Assembly: GCA_023053545.1 (NCBI GenBank)
Contig: JAKZAN010000005.1
Location: 3,224,001-3,288,000, forward strand
DNA from: Lepidurus packardi
Lineage: Eukaryota > Arthropoda > Branchiopoda > Notostraca > Triopsidae
Length of the DNA: 64,000 bases
Direction of reading: 5' to 3'
Shown here: positions 1 to 11,900 of the stretch, piece by piece
Layout of the letters: each line of letters starts with the position of its first letter
Numbering within the stretch: the stretch's first letter is position 1
Position numbers and translations under genes: made by a program
Notes under the pieces: generated by a model
What the model saw: the letters and a program-made list of their open reading frames with translations, nothing else
Told to the model about the DNA's origin: nothing
Database searches by the model: none

Positions 1-1059
1 CAATTCTTATTATAATTTATGTGTGTGGTGTGGGGTGGTGGGGCTCGTATTGATACAATACGAACGTTAGGGGAGCGTTATTGCATTTGTCGGACGGATA
101 CGTTATGTGTGTTTCATCATTCCTCAGTTTTATAGTCATAGATTTCCTCAGCGTTGTGCAATGTTTGAATGCTAGTCAACACCTGTTGGTTCCGTATAGT
201 ATTCATCCCCACTCTGCGCTATTCTATTAATTATTCCTTCTTGCTTTTCTGCACTCCGTAATTGGGACTATTTTAAAACGACTGGCAATATGACTTCATT
301 TCAACATTTTCTTGGGACAATGAATAGCTTATATATAGCGAAAAGTTTTCCATTTTATATCGTCACAAGATGTGAAAGTTTTCAGCGTCAAATTCTGGCA
401 GGCATTCCGTTCTTTACACATGGGGCGACAGGTTAAGGGTGACAAACGAGTAGTGCGAATAAAGTGAATTATTTGGTTAAGTGGAGAAGTCATTGACGTT
501 AATTTCTTTTGCCCTGATGGGTTCCGTTCTAGATCGCAAGTATAGGACATGTGTCACGACTAACACCTGCTTAGTATATCATGACAATGAGTTCCCCCGC
601 ACTCTTATGCCATACAACTAATCTTCTTTCATGGGATGCCTTCACGTCATTCAAGAGACATACGCACAGAGGATGTACTTGCTGGTACGGGGGCTTCTGG
701 CTTCATGCATCCGGATGGGACGTATGCTATGGCTGAATTATGAATGTTGAAAAATAGGTTGTGAGAATGTAAGCACAGGTGGCTTGGCATCTATTCACCG
801 GAAGATAATTACTGAGCTGGGGTCTGGTACCACACCTGTTGAATCAGCAGTTTATTAGGTGAGATGCGACAAATAACTACTGGTTAACAGGGGGGGAAAG
901 CAACGACTCCTACGCTACGCATTTGCCAACAGACGCGATTTGCAGCAATGAAGAAGGAAAATTCTCGCAGTAGACAACGGATAAAAGAATTACATAGAAC
1001 TCAGGGGCTCTGGTAGCAGTTTTGTCTCACAGGGGGCTGTAGCATACACTTCCTCCAAC
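1..1059. other. Gene-free 5' flank of the aconitase gene
   Basis: I see no recognisable coding exon, RNA gene or transposon here. The only open frame of note is about 73 codons on the minus strand (329-550) and has no domain character. The last part must hold the promoter and 5' UTR of the aconitase gene that begins at 1060, but I could not pick out a TATA box or other clear core element. Confidence 0.5.
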
Positions 1060-4000
1060 ATGGCGCTTTATGCTAGACCGTTTGCAGTGAGGGTAAGCAA
1101 AATAATTAAAGTTTTAAGGGGTGTTTGACGTTTCCTTAGCTCAAATTTAGACAAATATGCTCGAATAATTATTGTTCATCTATTGTACGTTTCCCCGTTA
1201 TTCTATAAAGAGAACACCTTAGTTGCTCCTGGTTTGTACATCATTGATTCTAACTAATAACTAGCTAAACTTGACGTTTTCGAGAAAATTGGAATTGTAC
1301 GTTGTAACAATATTTCCTTTTACGAAAAAATGTAGGAGCTATGGAGTTTAACTCAGGTAGCACAGACACGTTGCTTTTATGCCAGCCCGTTAACCTGGGC
1401 TGCCCAGAAAGTGGCTATGAGCAAATTCGACAAGGACTTCTATTTGCCATGTGAGAAGCTGCAAAACAACATTGAAGTGATCAAGAAACGCTTGCAACGG
1501 CCCTTGACTTTGTCGGAGAAAATCTTGTACTCCCATTTGGATAAGCCCAAGGAGCAAGAGATTGTCAGGGGCAAGAGCTATTTACTGTTACGCCCAGACC
1601 GTGTGGCTATGCAGGTAATATAATTTTCGAGTGTAAGGACTAAAGGCGTTTCTTCGCGCTATACTGAATACAAATTGTTATTTCCTTTATAATCTAGGAT
1701 GCCACTGCACAAATGGCTATGTTGCAGTTCATCTCGTCCGGTTTGCCCCGTGTAGCTGTCCCTTCAACAATCCACTGTGATCACTTAATTGAAGCTGAAG
1801 TTGGCGGCGAGCAGGATCTTGCCAAAGCAAAAGACATTAATAAGGAAGTGTACAACTTTCTGGCAACAGCAGGTGCCAAGTATGGTATAGGCTTCTGGAA
1901 ACCCGGTTCTGGCATTATTCATCAAGTAAATCGCAACATTTCCGTTTCCTTTTCAAACCTGATTTCGTGTTTATTTATCTTTTTAAATCTGATTAGATCA
2001 TTCTTGAAAATTACGCGTTTCCCGGTCTTCTCATGATCGGAACTGATTCCCACACTCCCAATGGCGGAGGCTTGGGTGGCCTGTGCATTGGAGTAGGTGG
2101 AGCTGACGCTGTGGACGTGATGGCCAGTTTACCGTGGGAGCTCAAATGTCCCAAAGTCATTGGAGTAAAACTGACCGGCGAGTTGTCTGGTTGGACTTCT
2201 CCCAAAGATGTCATCTTGAAACTAGCAGGCATTCTGACCGTCAAGGGAGGCACTGGAGCCATTGTTGAGTACTTTGGACCTGGCGTTGACTCGATTTCCT
2301 GCACGGGTATTATCATGATACCTTCTTACGCAAGAAGTGTAAAATTATATTGGAAAAAGGTATGGCTACCATCTGCAACATGGGTGCGGAAATCGGAGCC
2401 ACTACTTCGGTTTTCCCTTACAATCACCGAATGAGAGATTACTTAGTAGCCACATCCCGAAGCGACATTGCTGGACAGGCTGACCAATTCAGGGAAATGC
2501 TGTTGACAGCGGATGACGATGCGCCGTATGACCAAGTCGTTGAAATTAATTTGTCTGAATTGGAGCCCCATGTTAACGGACCATTCACTCCTGATCTTGC
2601 CAATCCCATTTCCAAACTTGGCGCAGCTGCCATGAATAACGGTTGGCCTCTGGATGTCAAAGTTGGTAAGTTAAAAATTCGTGGATCTTTTTCCAGTAAC
2701 AACCGGTAATCAAACTTTATTAATTCGCCCTTTTCGCTTATGCACGCTAGCATTGATTGGTAGCTGCACGAACTCGAGCTACGAAGACATGGGTCGCTGT
2801 GCATCCATTGCCAGGGAAGCTTTACAACACGGTCTGAAAGCAAAGTGTGCCTTCAATATCACTCCAGGATCTGAACAAATTCGAGCAACCATTGAACGTG
2901 ACGGAATTGTAATATTCTTTTTGTTATTGTGGGTTTGATTGATATTTCTTGTTTCTTTTTAAGGCTGAAACTTTGCGCGAGTTCGGCGGAACTGTGTTGG
3001 CTAATGCTTGCGGGCCTTGCATTGGACAGTGGAATAGGAAGGATATTAAGAAGGGCGAAAAGAATACTATAGTCACCTCCTACAATCGTAACTTCACGGC
3101 TCGTAATGACGCCAACCCCGCTACGCATGCCTTTGTGACGTCTCCGGAACTGACGACGGCATTGGCTTTGGCTGGAACACTGAACTTCGATCCTCGTACG
3201 TCTACTCTGAAAGGTGCTGACGGCAAGGAGTTCAAATTAAGCTCTCCTTTTGCTGACGAACTCCCGAGCCGTGGCTTCGACCTTGGTGAGGATACATACC
3301 AAGCTCCCGGTGACAGTTCTAAAGTTTCCGTCGCTGTCGATCCAACGTCACAGCGATTGCAATTATTGGAGCCTTTCAAGCCTTGGGATGGCAAAGATTT
3401 AGTAGATGTACCCGTATTGCTTAAGGTAAATCTTCAACATTTCCTTTTGTTCTCCATACCTGTATAACTCATGTATATATTTTTATATTCATGTATATTG
3501 TTTTTTCAATATACATTATTATTATGGTTCTTTCTTACAGGTAAAGGGTAAATGCACTACTGACCATATTTCCGCTGCTGGACCTTGGCTCAAGTATCGT
3601 GGACATCTTGATAACATTTCTAACAACATGCTTATCACGTAAGATTTCGAATAATGTAATGGTAAAGTTTTACTAAAACTTGTACTTTTAAAAGTGCCAT
3701 CAATGCTGAAAACGGAGAAATGAACAAGGTTTATAATCGTTTGACTGGCAATTTTGGAGCTGTACCCGAGGTCGCTCGTCATTACAAAGCCAATAATGTA
3801 AATTGGGTAGTTATTGGAGACGAAAACTACGGTATATTTTTCGACTCTTAATACTGCAAGGAGTCTATTAAATAAATGTGTTTTTTGTAGGTGAGGGCAG
3901 CAGTCGAGAGCACGCAGCTTTAGAACCAAGGCATTTAGGTGGACGAGCCATTATTGTGAAGTCATTCGCCCGTATCCATGAAACCAATCTAAAGAAACAA

Positions 4001-4297
4001 GGCATGTTGCCCTTGACATTTACAGATGCTAAGGATTACGATTTGGTCCAACCCTCGGATACGGTTTCCTTAGTAGGGCTCCCAGATTTGGCACCCGGCA
4101 AAGTAAGAAATTAAGTTACGGTTGAGGAGCTATTTCAATATTCTTTTTTGTAGCCCCTGAAATGTATACTGAAGCACAAGGACGGAAACAGCGACACGAT
4201 TGAATTGCAACATTCTATGAACGAGCAACAAATCGAATGGTTCAAGGCGGGTAGTGCGCTGAATCGCATGAAACAGGTCAATAGCGAAGCCAAATAA
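1060..4297 (+). CDS. ACO2: Aconitate hydratase, mitochondrial (aconitase 2)
   Basis: Converts citrate to isocitrate through cis-aconitate in the mitochondrial TCA cycle, using a 4Fe-4S cluster. Eleven exons join in frame: 1060-1092, 1357-1614, 1698-1925, 1997-2306, 2360-2665, 2751-2908, 2964-3425, 3541-3638, 3695-3831, 3891-4102, 4154-4297. They give 781 residues, essentially the usual animal length. The three cluster cysteines are visible: one in an SCTN motif (about residue 384) and two in a GPCIGQW motif (about 447 and 450). The [14 protein letters not shown] substrate loop and the [13 protein letters not shown] motif are also present. The N-terminus is rich in Arg and small residues and has no early acid, as expected of a matrix-targeting peptide. 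The start is the first ATG of a short 11-codon exon; the second exon stays in frame with it. All introns are GT-AG; intron 4 is only 53 nt. It is the only main gene on this strand and is convergent with Raptor. Confidence 0.96.
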
Positions 4298-5598
4298 AAA
4301 CCAAGTGCGTATTGTTAATTTATTTTGTTTTGCACTTGAGTCTTTCGTTTTGAAAATTGGTCTGGCTTATGGAAACCTGTAGTTAGGTCTCGCTCTTCTT
4401 GTAAAGATGTAAGGTATAGTGGCAAGACTACTTTAGCCCAAGTGCTAACCACTAATTAGTGTTCATTAGTTGTATAGTGTTCTAGTGTATAGCATTCCAA
4501 AGAATGTTTTAGAAATTCCGAAGTAGGCAAATACAGTGGCCGTTGAAAAAATGATAATAATAAACATTTAAAGTAATATACTTGTAGCGGGTTAAAAAAT
4601 GTGAAGTTCCAATACCTAGCTAGGTTCATGTTGTCTATATATATTATATATATTATCCCATACAGTCGGTCTTTTTGCTTACTGAAAAACCTACTGAAGA
4701 TTTAGAAATACATCGAATTCGAAGTTCAAAATTTGGTCAGATCTTCAAGTTTGAAAATTTCTCCAAGTTGGAAACTTATAACTTAAATTTGTAGCGGTAC
4801 CTGATCGGTATTTCGTCTGGCCAGTAACTCCTAGGAAAGACGAAGGTTTTCCCAAAGTCGACCATATGCAGGCTATGGTCCTCTTTTTCTTATCTATTAC
4901 GACCCACAGCCTTCCGAGAGTCCTCCCTTTCTCTCACGGTCTAGAAAAAAAGGAACAAGAATAAAACTGTCAAATAAGAACTAACCTAACCTATTCCAAT
5001 GTAGATTAACGAAACCTGTTGGATTCCAATGATTTTTGTTTCCATTAATACTACATATAGAAATATAGAATATATAGAAATATGAGCAAACAGCTTACAG
5101 ACAATAACAAACCACCAGAGCGGAAACAAAAATCATTGGCATCCAACAGGTTTCGTTTCAAAGTACACTGACAGTCATGTAGATCAATCCCGGCCGATTG
5201 GGTCTCAAGTCCAATTTGCATAAAACATGAACAAATGCATCTTAGAACGATGCAACCTACATTACTGTCACACAAGTTCTTAAGTTTATAACGTTCGATT
5301 CGAACGTTTTTTTATTTGCTTCCACCAGCTTGGTTTAAAGTTCGATTTTCATGAAACATGAACGAATACTTCTTAGAATGATATGACGAACATTAATGGC
5401 CAGATACTTTTTAGGCTTAGAAGTTTCGATTCGAACGATTTGTGTTTAGGTTACGTTGGTTCATTATTCTCCCAAAGCTTTTCGCTCATCTTTTTTTGCG
5501 TTTTTGGAGCTTGTTTCCCTTCTGGTGGATCCTTAGTCTCTTTCAGCTGTTCGAGCAAACTACTTTGCAGTCCGATTTGCATGAAACTTGAAAAAAAC
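4298..5598. other. Intergenic, repeat-bearing stretch
   Basis: Lies between the aconitase stop and the P-like transposon. Candidate poly(A) hexamers (AATAAA) occur just past the stop (around 4293-4298) and again near 4558. From about 5009 the stretch is made of repeats: a 35-bp-arm hairpin and a degenerate direct repeat, each listed separately. No coding potential is evident. Confidence 0.5.
5009..5156. repeat. Short palindromic hairpin repeat (MITE-like)
   Basis: A 35-bp arm at 5009-5043 is repeated in inverted orientation at 5122-5156 with one mismatch, separated by 78 bp. The arm contains GAAACCTGTTGGAT and a TTTTTGTTTCC end. This is the architecture of a small foldback or MITE-type element. 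I could not define a target-site duplication. Confidence 0.7.
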
Positions 5599-5600
5599 GT
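5213..5600. repeat. Degenerate direct repeat next to the transposon
   Basis: A diverged motif beginning near ATTTGCATAAAACATGAAC (5214) recurs at about 5343 and again, truncated, near 5573. Two of the copies are followed by TTCTTAGAA-type and TTCGATTCGAACG-type sub-motifs; the TTCGATTCGAACG palindrome appears near 5297 and 5427. Spacing is about 130 bp and then 230 bp. The third copy ends at the target site of the P-like element. It may be an older satellite-like or transposon remnant. Confidence 0.45.
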
Positions 5601-5606
5601 TCAAAC

Positions 5607-7258
5607 CACAGTATAGAGGTTTCACAGTATGCTAACAGGGCTATCTTCCAATGTTAAGGTTTTCTGACGACCTTCTCGGTCCCCCGAGTAATATTCAGGT
5701 AAAAGGCCAGAAAATGAAAGGGTACATTCGCAAACCTTCACCGAATCGAAACCGAAACCGTCACGTCACGACGGTTTACAAAGCGCGTAATTTAAATCTA
5801 TTGCTTTAAACTATGTGAGCTTAAAATAAAAGATGAATTAACTAGGTCAAAGCACAACACGTATACACATTATAGACTATTTCGCGTTACCCAGGTTGAA
5901 CCACGAGGAGGCAGTCTATTTTGCAACCCATACATAGGTGTTTTATAGTATACAGGTTTAACCCCATATACTATAAAATACCCATGTATATTAATGTCTA
6001 TATGTGTTGTTATGACTATTTATGTCTATATACGAGTTATCCATTACATTGGTACTTTACAACTATTCCTAAATGTTACTAACTTTTGCAAGTTTAGTAT
6101 TTTTCTTAACACGTTTAACTACGGCTCTTTCTGCTACAGCTACATTTTCTTCTTTAAGTGTATAGTAAATCCTAACTCGAACGAACAAATTAAAAAAATA
6201 ATCAACTGGAAAAGCTTCGCATGTCAATTCCGATAAACCAAGCAGTTTAAGTTTAGCAACAATAACACTAACTATCCCTGGCTCACAAAAGGATTCCTGA
6301 TAAGTTTCCTGAAAAGCGGACTCACACTTAAAAAGATACTGAATAAAGGCCTCGCTCGGGACTATTAAGCTTCCACATGAAGGTCGCTTACTGTACGCCC
6401 TTTCCTCGGTGTACGTATGAGCGGATGCTGGGTTACACTGTACAGTACGAGACTTGCAAAACTGACAATCATGGCGCTGAAAAATTTTACGCAAAAAATA
6501 CCCAACAACGTAAACAAAACCCGTCTCCTCTAACTCGTCCGGATGCCACTCAACTTCTTCTCTTAGCGCCTCTGTTCCCTCGCGAAATTTGGCGTTTTCT
6601 TGAAAATCTTCTAAAGACAAAAGCGGAACGGAAGACCGAGTCTGAAGAGCTCCTAGTAATTCACAATTACCTGAACTATTGTCAGACATCCGCTGAATCT
6701 TGGCTAACAAATTCTTCTTGTACAGGTTAAGGAATCGAAGTGGTGTAGGGTTGCAGGAAAGCCCACCGCTCGCTCTAATTTGCAACAAACGGCACGGAAG
6801 CGCAATAGCAATTGCTGACGAGTTGATGAGACGACGCTATTTATATGAAATTAAAAACAGTAGAACGTAGCAAGTGCTTGTCTTTCTTTGCGGATTAGCA
6901 AGCAATGCGAAGTGAAAGACTTTTACCGTAAGACTTTAATACCAAGATCCAGCATAATCATTTCCGGGAGAAAAACTTTCAAAATCGCGCAATGCTAGTC
7001 GAATCTTACGTCAGCCCCAAACTCCCTCGAGAGAAAGGTCACCAGTCCCCCGTTTTGTGAATGTTTTGTTCTCTTTTCGAACCCTTCTTGTAGTAGATTT
7101 GGAATGCCTACTTCTGGGGTAGGATGGGCAAGTCTGTGAATCCATCCCTCCTATGTTCCTTGTTACCCCCACATCCTCTTGAGACCGAGAAAATCGTGTT
7201 AATCCCTTTACATTGGAAGATACCCCCAGTTACCATACTGTGAAACCTTCATACTGTG
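5607..7258 (-). mobile_element. P-superfamily DNA transposon, internally deleted copy 1
   Basis: A 1652-bp insertion bounded by CACAGTAT...ATACTGTG termini. The terminal inverted repeats stay similar for about 50 bp, including a second internal CACAGTATG and a TCTTCCAATGT block. An exact 8-bp duplication flanks it. The transposase remnant (6069-6788) reads from the right end towards the left. At 5941-5978 a 12-bp perfect stem (TTTTATAGTATA paired with TATACTATAAAA) forms a hairpin downstream of the remnant. Autonomous P-type elements encode a much longer protein with a THAP domain and an RNase-H-like core. Neither is present, so this copy is presumably non-autonomous. Near-identity to the copies at 7533-8131 and 60794-61274 indicates recent activity. 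Confidence 0.82.
6069..6788 (-). pseudogene. P-element/THAP9-type transposase, C-terminal remnant
   Basis: An open frame of 239 codons without a convincing ATG at its 5' end; the first in-frame ATG is at 6689. The features are those of the C-terminal part of P-element/THAP9-type transposases: a YVVGYFLRKI segment, a Cys-x2-Cys pair directly after it (HDCQFCKS), a GSLIVPSEAF motif, then a basic tail with an RVRIYYTLK segment. The N-terminal THAP zinc finger and the catalytic acidic residues are absent, so it cannot be an active transposase on its own. The frame opens where sequence shared with the third copy (60794-61274) stops, as expected if an internal deletion fused the 5' leader to the 3' coding part. 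Family assignment is from motif memory. Confidence 0.65.
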
Positions 7259-7361
7259 GTTCAAACTACAAGTCTGCGTAGAGACCGTAGAGCAAGGAAA
7301 TTTAACGAAAGTCAAAGAAAACGACACCAAACAAATTACTGGAGGATAAACAACATTCATT

Positions 7362-8131
7362 CAACAAAGGCATTCCTAATCTACTAGAAAAAGGGTTCGA
7401 GAAGAGAACAAAACATTCACAAAACGGGGGACTGGTGACCTTTCTCTCAGGCACTCTAGGGAGTTTTGGGCTGACGTAGGGTCCTACCGGCAACGCGCGC
7501 ATTTGAAAGTGTTTTTGGAAAAAAACGGTTGATTTCCAGTTGATTATTTTTTTAATTTGTTCGTTCGAGTTAGGATTTACTATACACTTAAAGAAGAAAA
7601 TGTAGCTGTAGCAGAAAGAGCCGTAGTTAAACGTGTTAAGAAAAATACTAAACTTGCAAAAGTTAGTAACATTTAGGAATAGTTGTAAAGTACCAATGTA
7701 ATGGATAACTCGTATATAGACATAAATAGTCATAACAACACATATAGACATTAATATACATGGGTATTTTATAGTATATGGGGTTAAACCTGTATACTAT
7801 AAAACACCTATGTATGGGTTGCAAAATAGACTGCCTCCTCGTGGTTCAACCTGGGTAACGCGAAATAGTCTATAATGTGTATACGTGTTGTGCTTTGAGC
7901 TAGTTAATTCATCTTTTATTTTAAGCTCACATAGTTTAAAGCAATAGATTTAAATTACGCGCTTTGTAAACCGTCGTGACCTTTTTTGAACTGCACTGGG
8001 AGGTTTGCGAATGTACCCTTTCATTTTCTGGCCTTTTACCTGAATATTACTCGGGGGACCGAGAAGGTCGTCAGAAAACCTTAACATTGGAAGATAGCCC
8101 TGTTAGCATACTGTGAAACCTCTATACTGTG
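7362..8131 (+). mobile_element. P-like transposon copy 2, inverted and rearranged
   Basis: Reverse-complement relative of copy 1. Bases 7533-8131 mirror 5607-6213 almost perfectly, ending in CTATACTGTG at 8131; one short block near 7980-8000 is replaced. Bases 7362-7520 mirror the 6960-7130 region of copy 1 but are clearly more diverged. The middle, including most of the transposase remnant, is missing, and no outer terminal repeat is found on the low-coordinate side. No target duplication could be matched. It may be a distinct deletion derivative, or the arm may have been homogenised with copy 1 by gene conversion. Confidence 0.7.
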
Positions 8132-8986
8132 TTCTCAACTTTTATTTTGAGAAAATTTTCCTTCTCATTTGAATCTCTGTAGGCATTCTTTTTAAGGAGC
8201 GCTAGAAGGAAAAAATGCTGAGTTCATGGTTTCAATTTGTGCCAACAGGAAAGCTCAGTCAGTTTTAAAAAACAACGTCAGTTTTAGGATTTAGCCTTTG
8301 ACTCGTGTGTATGACTTGCGACTAACTCGTTTCCCCCTTCGGAATCACGAAAAGATCACGGAATTTGTATCTTTTCCTTACGCGGCTGTCGGTTTGGGAG
8401 AACTACTCTTGTTTTGTGAAGCCTGTGGTAGGTAGTTCGCCGGATTCGTAATCCCTTTCAGGAGAGGCGCTGGAAGTCCTGCGATATCAGTGGTGTTCAA
8501 TGTTATGGCTACAACACCTGGAACCCTGTCTTTAACGGAATAGACGCATGGCTTGATGAAAATCAAAACTGTAGAATACAGTCCGTTTTGAAACGCATGG
8601 CCAAAAAGTGAAAGGTCGACCGGTTCCCCAACCCTTCCCCAACTGGTGCGGATTTTTTTTTTTATTTTTCATCTGAAATAGTAGCGAACTATCATTGCTG
8701 AATTAGATAAATATTGAAGTCATTTTAATATCCCGGTTGGCCTTCCAATGAAAATTTTTTCACTTTTGGAAAGTACGCGCAAAATCTGAACACGTTAAAC
8801 ATCTAGCAATAACCTTTAAATCACAGCCAAGATCAAATTACATGCACTAAATTGGGACGCTTTGAAAAATGAAAAGAAACACACATTTTCAGTCTGCCAA
8901 TTCGCTTCTATTAAAATAATGATTACAATTACAGCATTGCAATGCCCTCAAAACGACGAGCAAAAAAAATATATAAAAAAATAGTC
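8132..8986. other. Intergenic, 3' flank of Raptor
   Basis: No gene recognised. An open frame of 62 codons at 8378-8566 (minus) has no known features. A possible poly(A) signal for Raptor (AATAAA on the minus strand) lies at about 8655-8660, in a T-rich run. Confidence 0.4.
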
Positions 8987-11900
8987 TCAACGTCTGCCTT
9001 TATCACCTACTCCGGAAACTGAGCTGTAATGGCCATAAACCGCCAGACACGTATCCACCGATCCCCCTGCCAAACAGAGCTTGTGCGGATGAAACGCAAG
9101 ACAAGATACAGCAGCCGCTCTCTGGCCCATAAAACTGTCCTGCCACTTCAAAACGTTAACAGGCTCTCCACTACCAGTATAGATTCCAACATGTTGATTT
9201 AAAGTTCCGCTAAATTCATAATGACGACAGTGAAAAAACGATTTAGAAAATTCAGAAATAGCTTTAAGAAAAGTATAATACATACCAAGCAAAGACGTCG
9301 ACTTCTGTGTGCATTGCCATGGCTGTCATTCCTTGACCCACTTGATAAGTTGCTACAGCCCCTGCTCCGCGCACATCATACACTTTAACTTCTCCAGATA
9401 CACTAGAAGGGAAGATTTCAAAGTAAGCAATCCAATATTAAGCGTTGCACGATACCTTCCGGCAATAAGTGAATTCTCATCAGATGATCTCCAACCTAAT
9501 CCAACAACCCAGGTCACTTGGTCTCGCCACGTTCGAACACGAGAATGACTGGGTCGTGCTCGCTTATCGTATATGCGTACCGATCCATCCCCAAAGCCAG
9601 CACACACATAGCCAGGCCCTATAAAAGGGATGATTAAGTTTCAAACGATTCCTGGCAATTTATGAAATAGCTTTACGGTATTTATGCACATCAACGCAAG
9701 TTACACATGCTTCAGCTCCACTGCCCATGTCAGCCACTTTCTTCTCAGTTGCCAAATCCCATATCCGTAAAAAGCGGACATCTCCACACGCCAAAAGATG
9801 CTGGGTGCTCTGTTCCCAGTTTAAAACTAAGCCAGAACCTGCCACGCCGAATGAGCACTATTTATTAAGTAATCAAAACAAGTTCAAAAATGTTTACCTC
9901 GAGTTGACGGCGATAGCTCAGGCAACGCATGAAAGGCTGAAACTAACGCTGGCTGCATGACAACATTATGTTCTAGACCATCCTTGTCTACTGTGATAAA
10001 GGAGGTTGAGACGGAACACGGAGCCAGGAAATCCTTCCAGATCCGAACACAACCGTCATCTGTTCCGAGCAGGAGCAGACTTTCATCCTGTGGATTAAGC
10101 CACTGTAAGGCTGTTAGCCTCGCAGGACTATTAAGAACTGAACCCATACGGAACCCACGCTCCCAATCCCACAATCTAAGAAAACCAATAAAAGTCAACG
10201 TGGATTAAGTTTACGCCTATTAAAAGAAAATTGTAGCTAGGTTACATTAAAGCATAACCAGTTTCTTACGTGCAACGCTGTTTGTCGGTAACTGCCAGGA
10301 TAGGATCATAGGCATGAAAGGCTACCAGGGATGGTGTTTCGTTATTCCTATTGACAAACAACTGTTCATCCAAACGAGCACTAGACCACGAGGGAGACAG
10401 CATCTTCGTGCGTCTTTGTTCTTCTGTGGCTTCTTCTCGCACACGAAGGTTGCGATTATACCTGAGAGTGTTATAGAACGTCCATTAGTGTTCCGAGTAC
10501 AAAGAAAGTATCAGTATCATCACTACCTCCATTGCTTTTGGTAGGCAGTATCTGGGTTATCTTCCAAATCAACAGTTTCTATAAAGGGATGGGCAAATTT
10601 GGTACAGCTCCATTCTACGTAGCCAGTAGTAATCAATGGTTGTGTAGGTATTTGTGGAGTCTCTTCGTTTTCCTCTGAAATTTTTGCTGGGGTCGAGAAG
10701 CTCTTCTTTTTGGTGCGAGATGATCGAGGGGTGACTGTCATGCTCAGACCGCCAGGAGGAGACTCGCTCCTAGCAAGAAAACAACAACAATAAAACAAAA
10801 AAATATAAATAAATCGATGTATAAAAAAATCCACACGAAAATTTGAAAAATGGAGGGGGGGTCTGTAAAATAGGGAAGGTGACCTTTTATTAATAATTAA
10901 TTTTAAAAAAACTCGCAGGTAGTTTGAAAAAAAAAATAAACTTACGCGCTAAAGTTAAGTCTATCTCCCTCTCCACTAGAGCTGAACGAGGTTTGCCATC
11001 TCATGTCTTCTTTCGCTCCATATTGTTCTTTGGTCTACAATTCACAGAAAAACAAGCTTGTTTCGTATAGTTACTCTTATGGAATCTTTTCTTATTATTT
11101 TACTGTTATGACTACTCTACCTTGTTTCTTATGTAATCTGCTAAAATGCGAGCTAACTGTGATACAGAGGGATGCGGATCTTTTTCTAGCAAAAGAATGC
11201 ACGTCCATAGTCTTCCAAATAAACTGCTCATGGACAAACTTGGCGTTGGGTTACCTAATAAAAGTAAAGTAAAATCGTTTCATTCATGAACAACGCAAAT
11301 AGCAACTTACTTAAGCCAACAGTTGCTAGAGAATTGGACGAGGTTGCCCGCCGTAACTTATCTAAAGACCCGCTGCTAGGCGAAGTATGCATTCCGTCTA
11401 GCTCTGGGCTTGTTCCTAGAGTATGGAGGGGCTGGGCTGGGGAACCAAAGGCTCGGAGTACATCACGAGACGCAACTCGCTTTACAGGTGTGCCAAGCAT
11501 ACCCTCTAATATTTTAGAAAATAACGTAAACCTCGTTAGCACTAATACTGATTTTGTTTTAATAGTTGGATTTTTTACCAGTAATCGTGTGATGCTGAGG
11601 TCCTAGACTGGCATGCATCTCTCGAACCCGTTCCTCTTCGGCGTATTGCTGACAGAGCTGCACTACATTGGTCTGGAAGGCTAAAAGCGCCCATTGTAGC
11701 GCACGCAGGAGTTGACACCTGACTAAAGAACTGGCCTCATTGGTTGCCATGCCAACTAGTTTGAGAGAAATGCTCTGGTCAATGTGATTGGCATGCTCAC
11801 TTCTCTGACGGACACTAGCAATGTAGGTGCCTAATGCGTATACAGCACTGGCCCTAACCTATAAAAAAAAGACATCACTAAGTTGCCAAAACGATCATTT

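Larger units (their letters stand above)
5599..7266. repeat. 8-bp target-site duplication flanking the P-like element
   Basis: GTTCAAAC occurs at 5599-5606, directly before the left terminal repeat, and again at 7259-7266, directly after the right terminal repeat. An exact 8-bp duplication is the insertion signature of the P superfamily (hAT elements also make 8 bp). It fixes the element ends to the base. Confidence 0.85.

Noticed and set aside
5994-6236. 80-codon plus-strand frame repeated as part of a 149-codon minus-strand frame at 7302-7751
   Set aside because: They are identical because they lie on the inverted arms of the two P-like copies, antisense to the transposase remnant. They are shadows, not genes.
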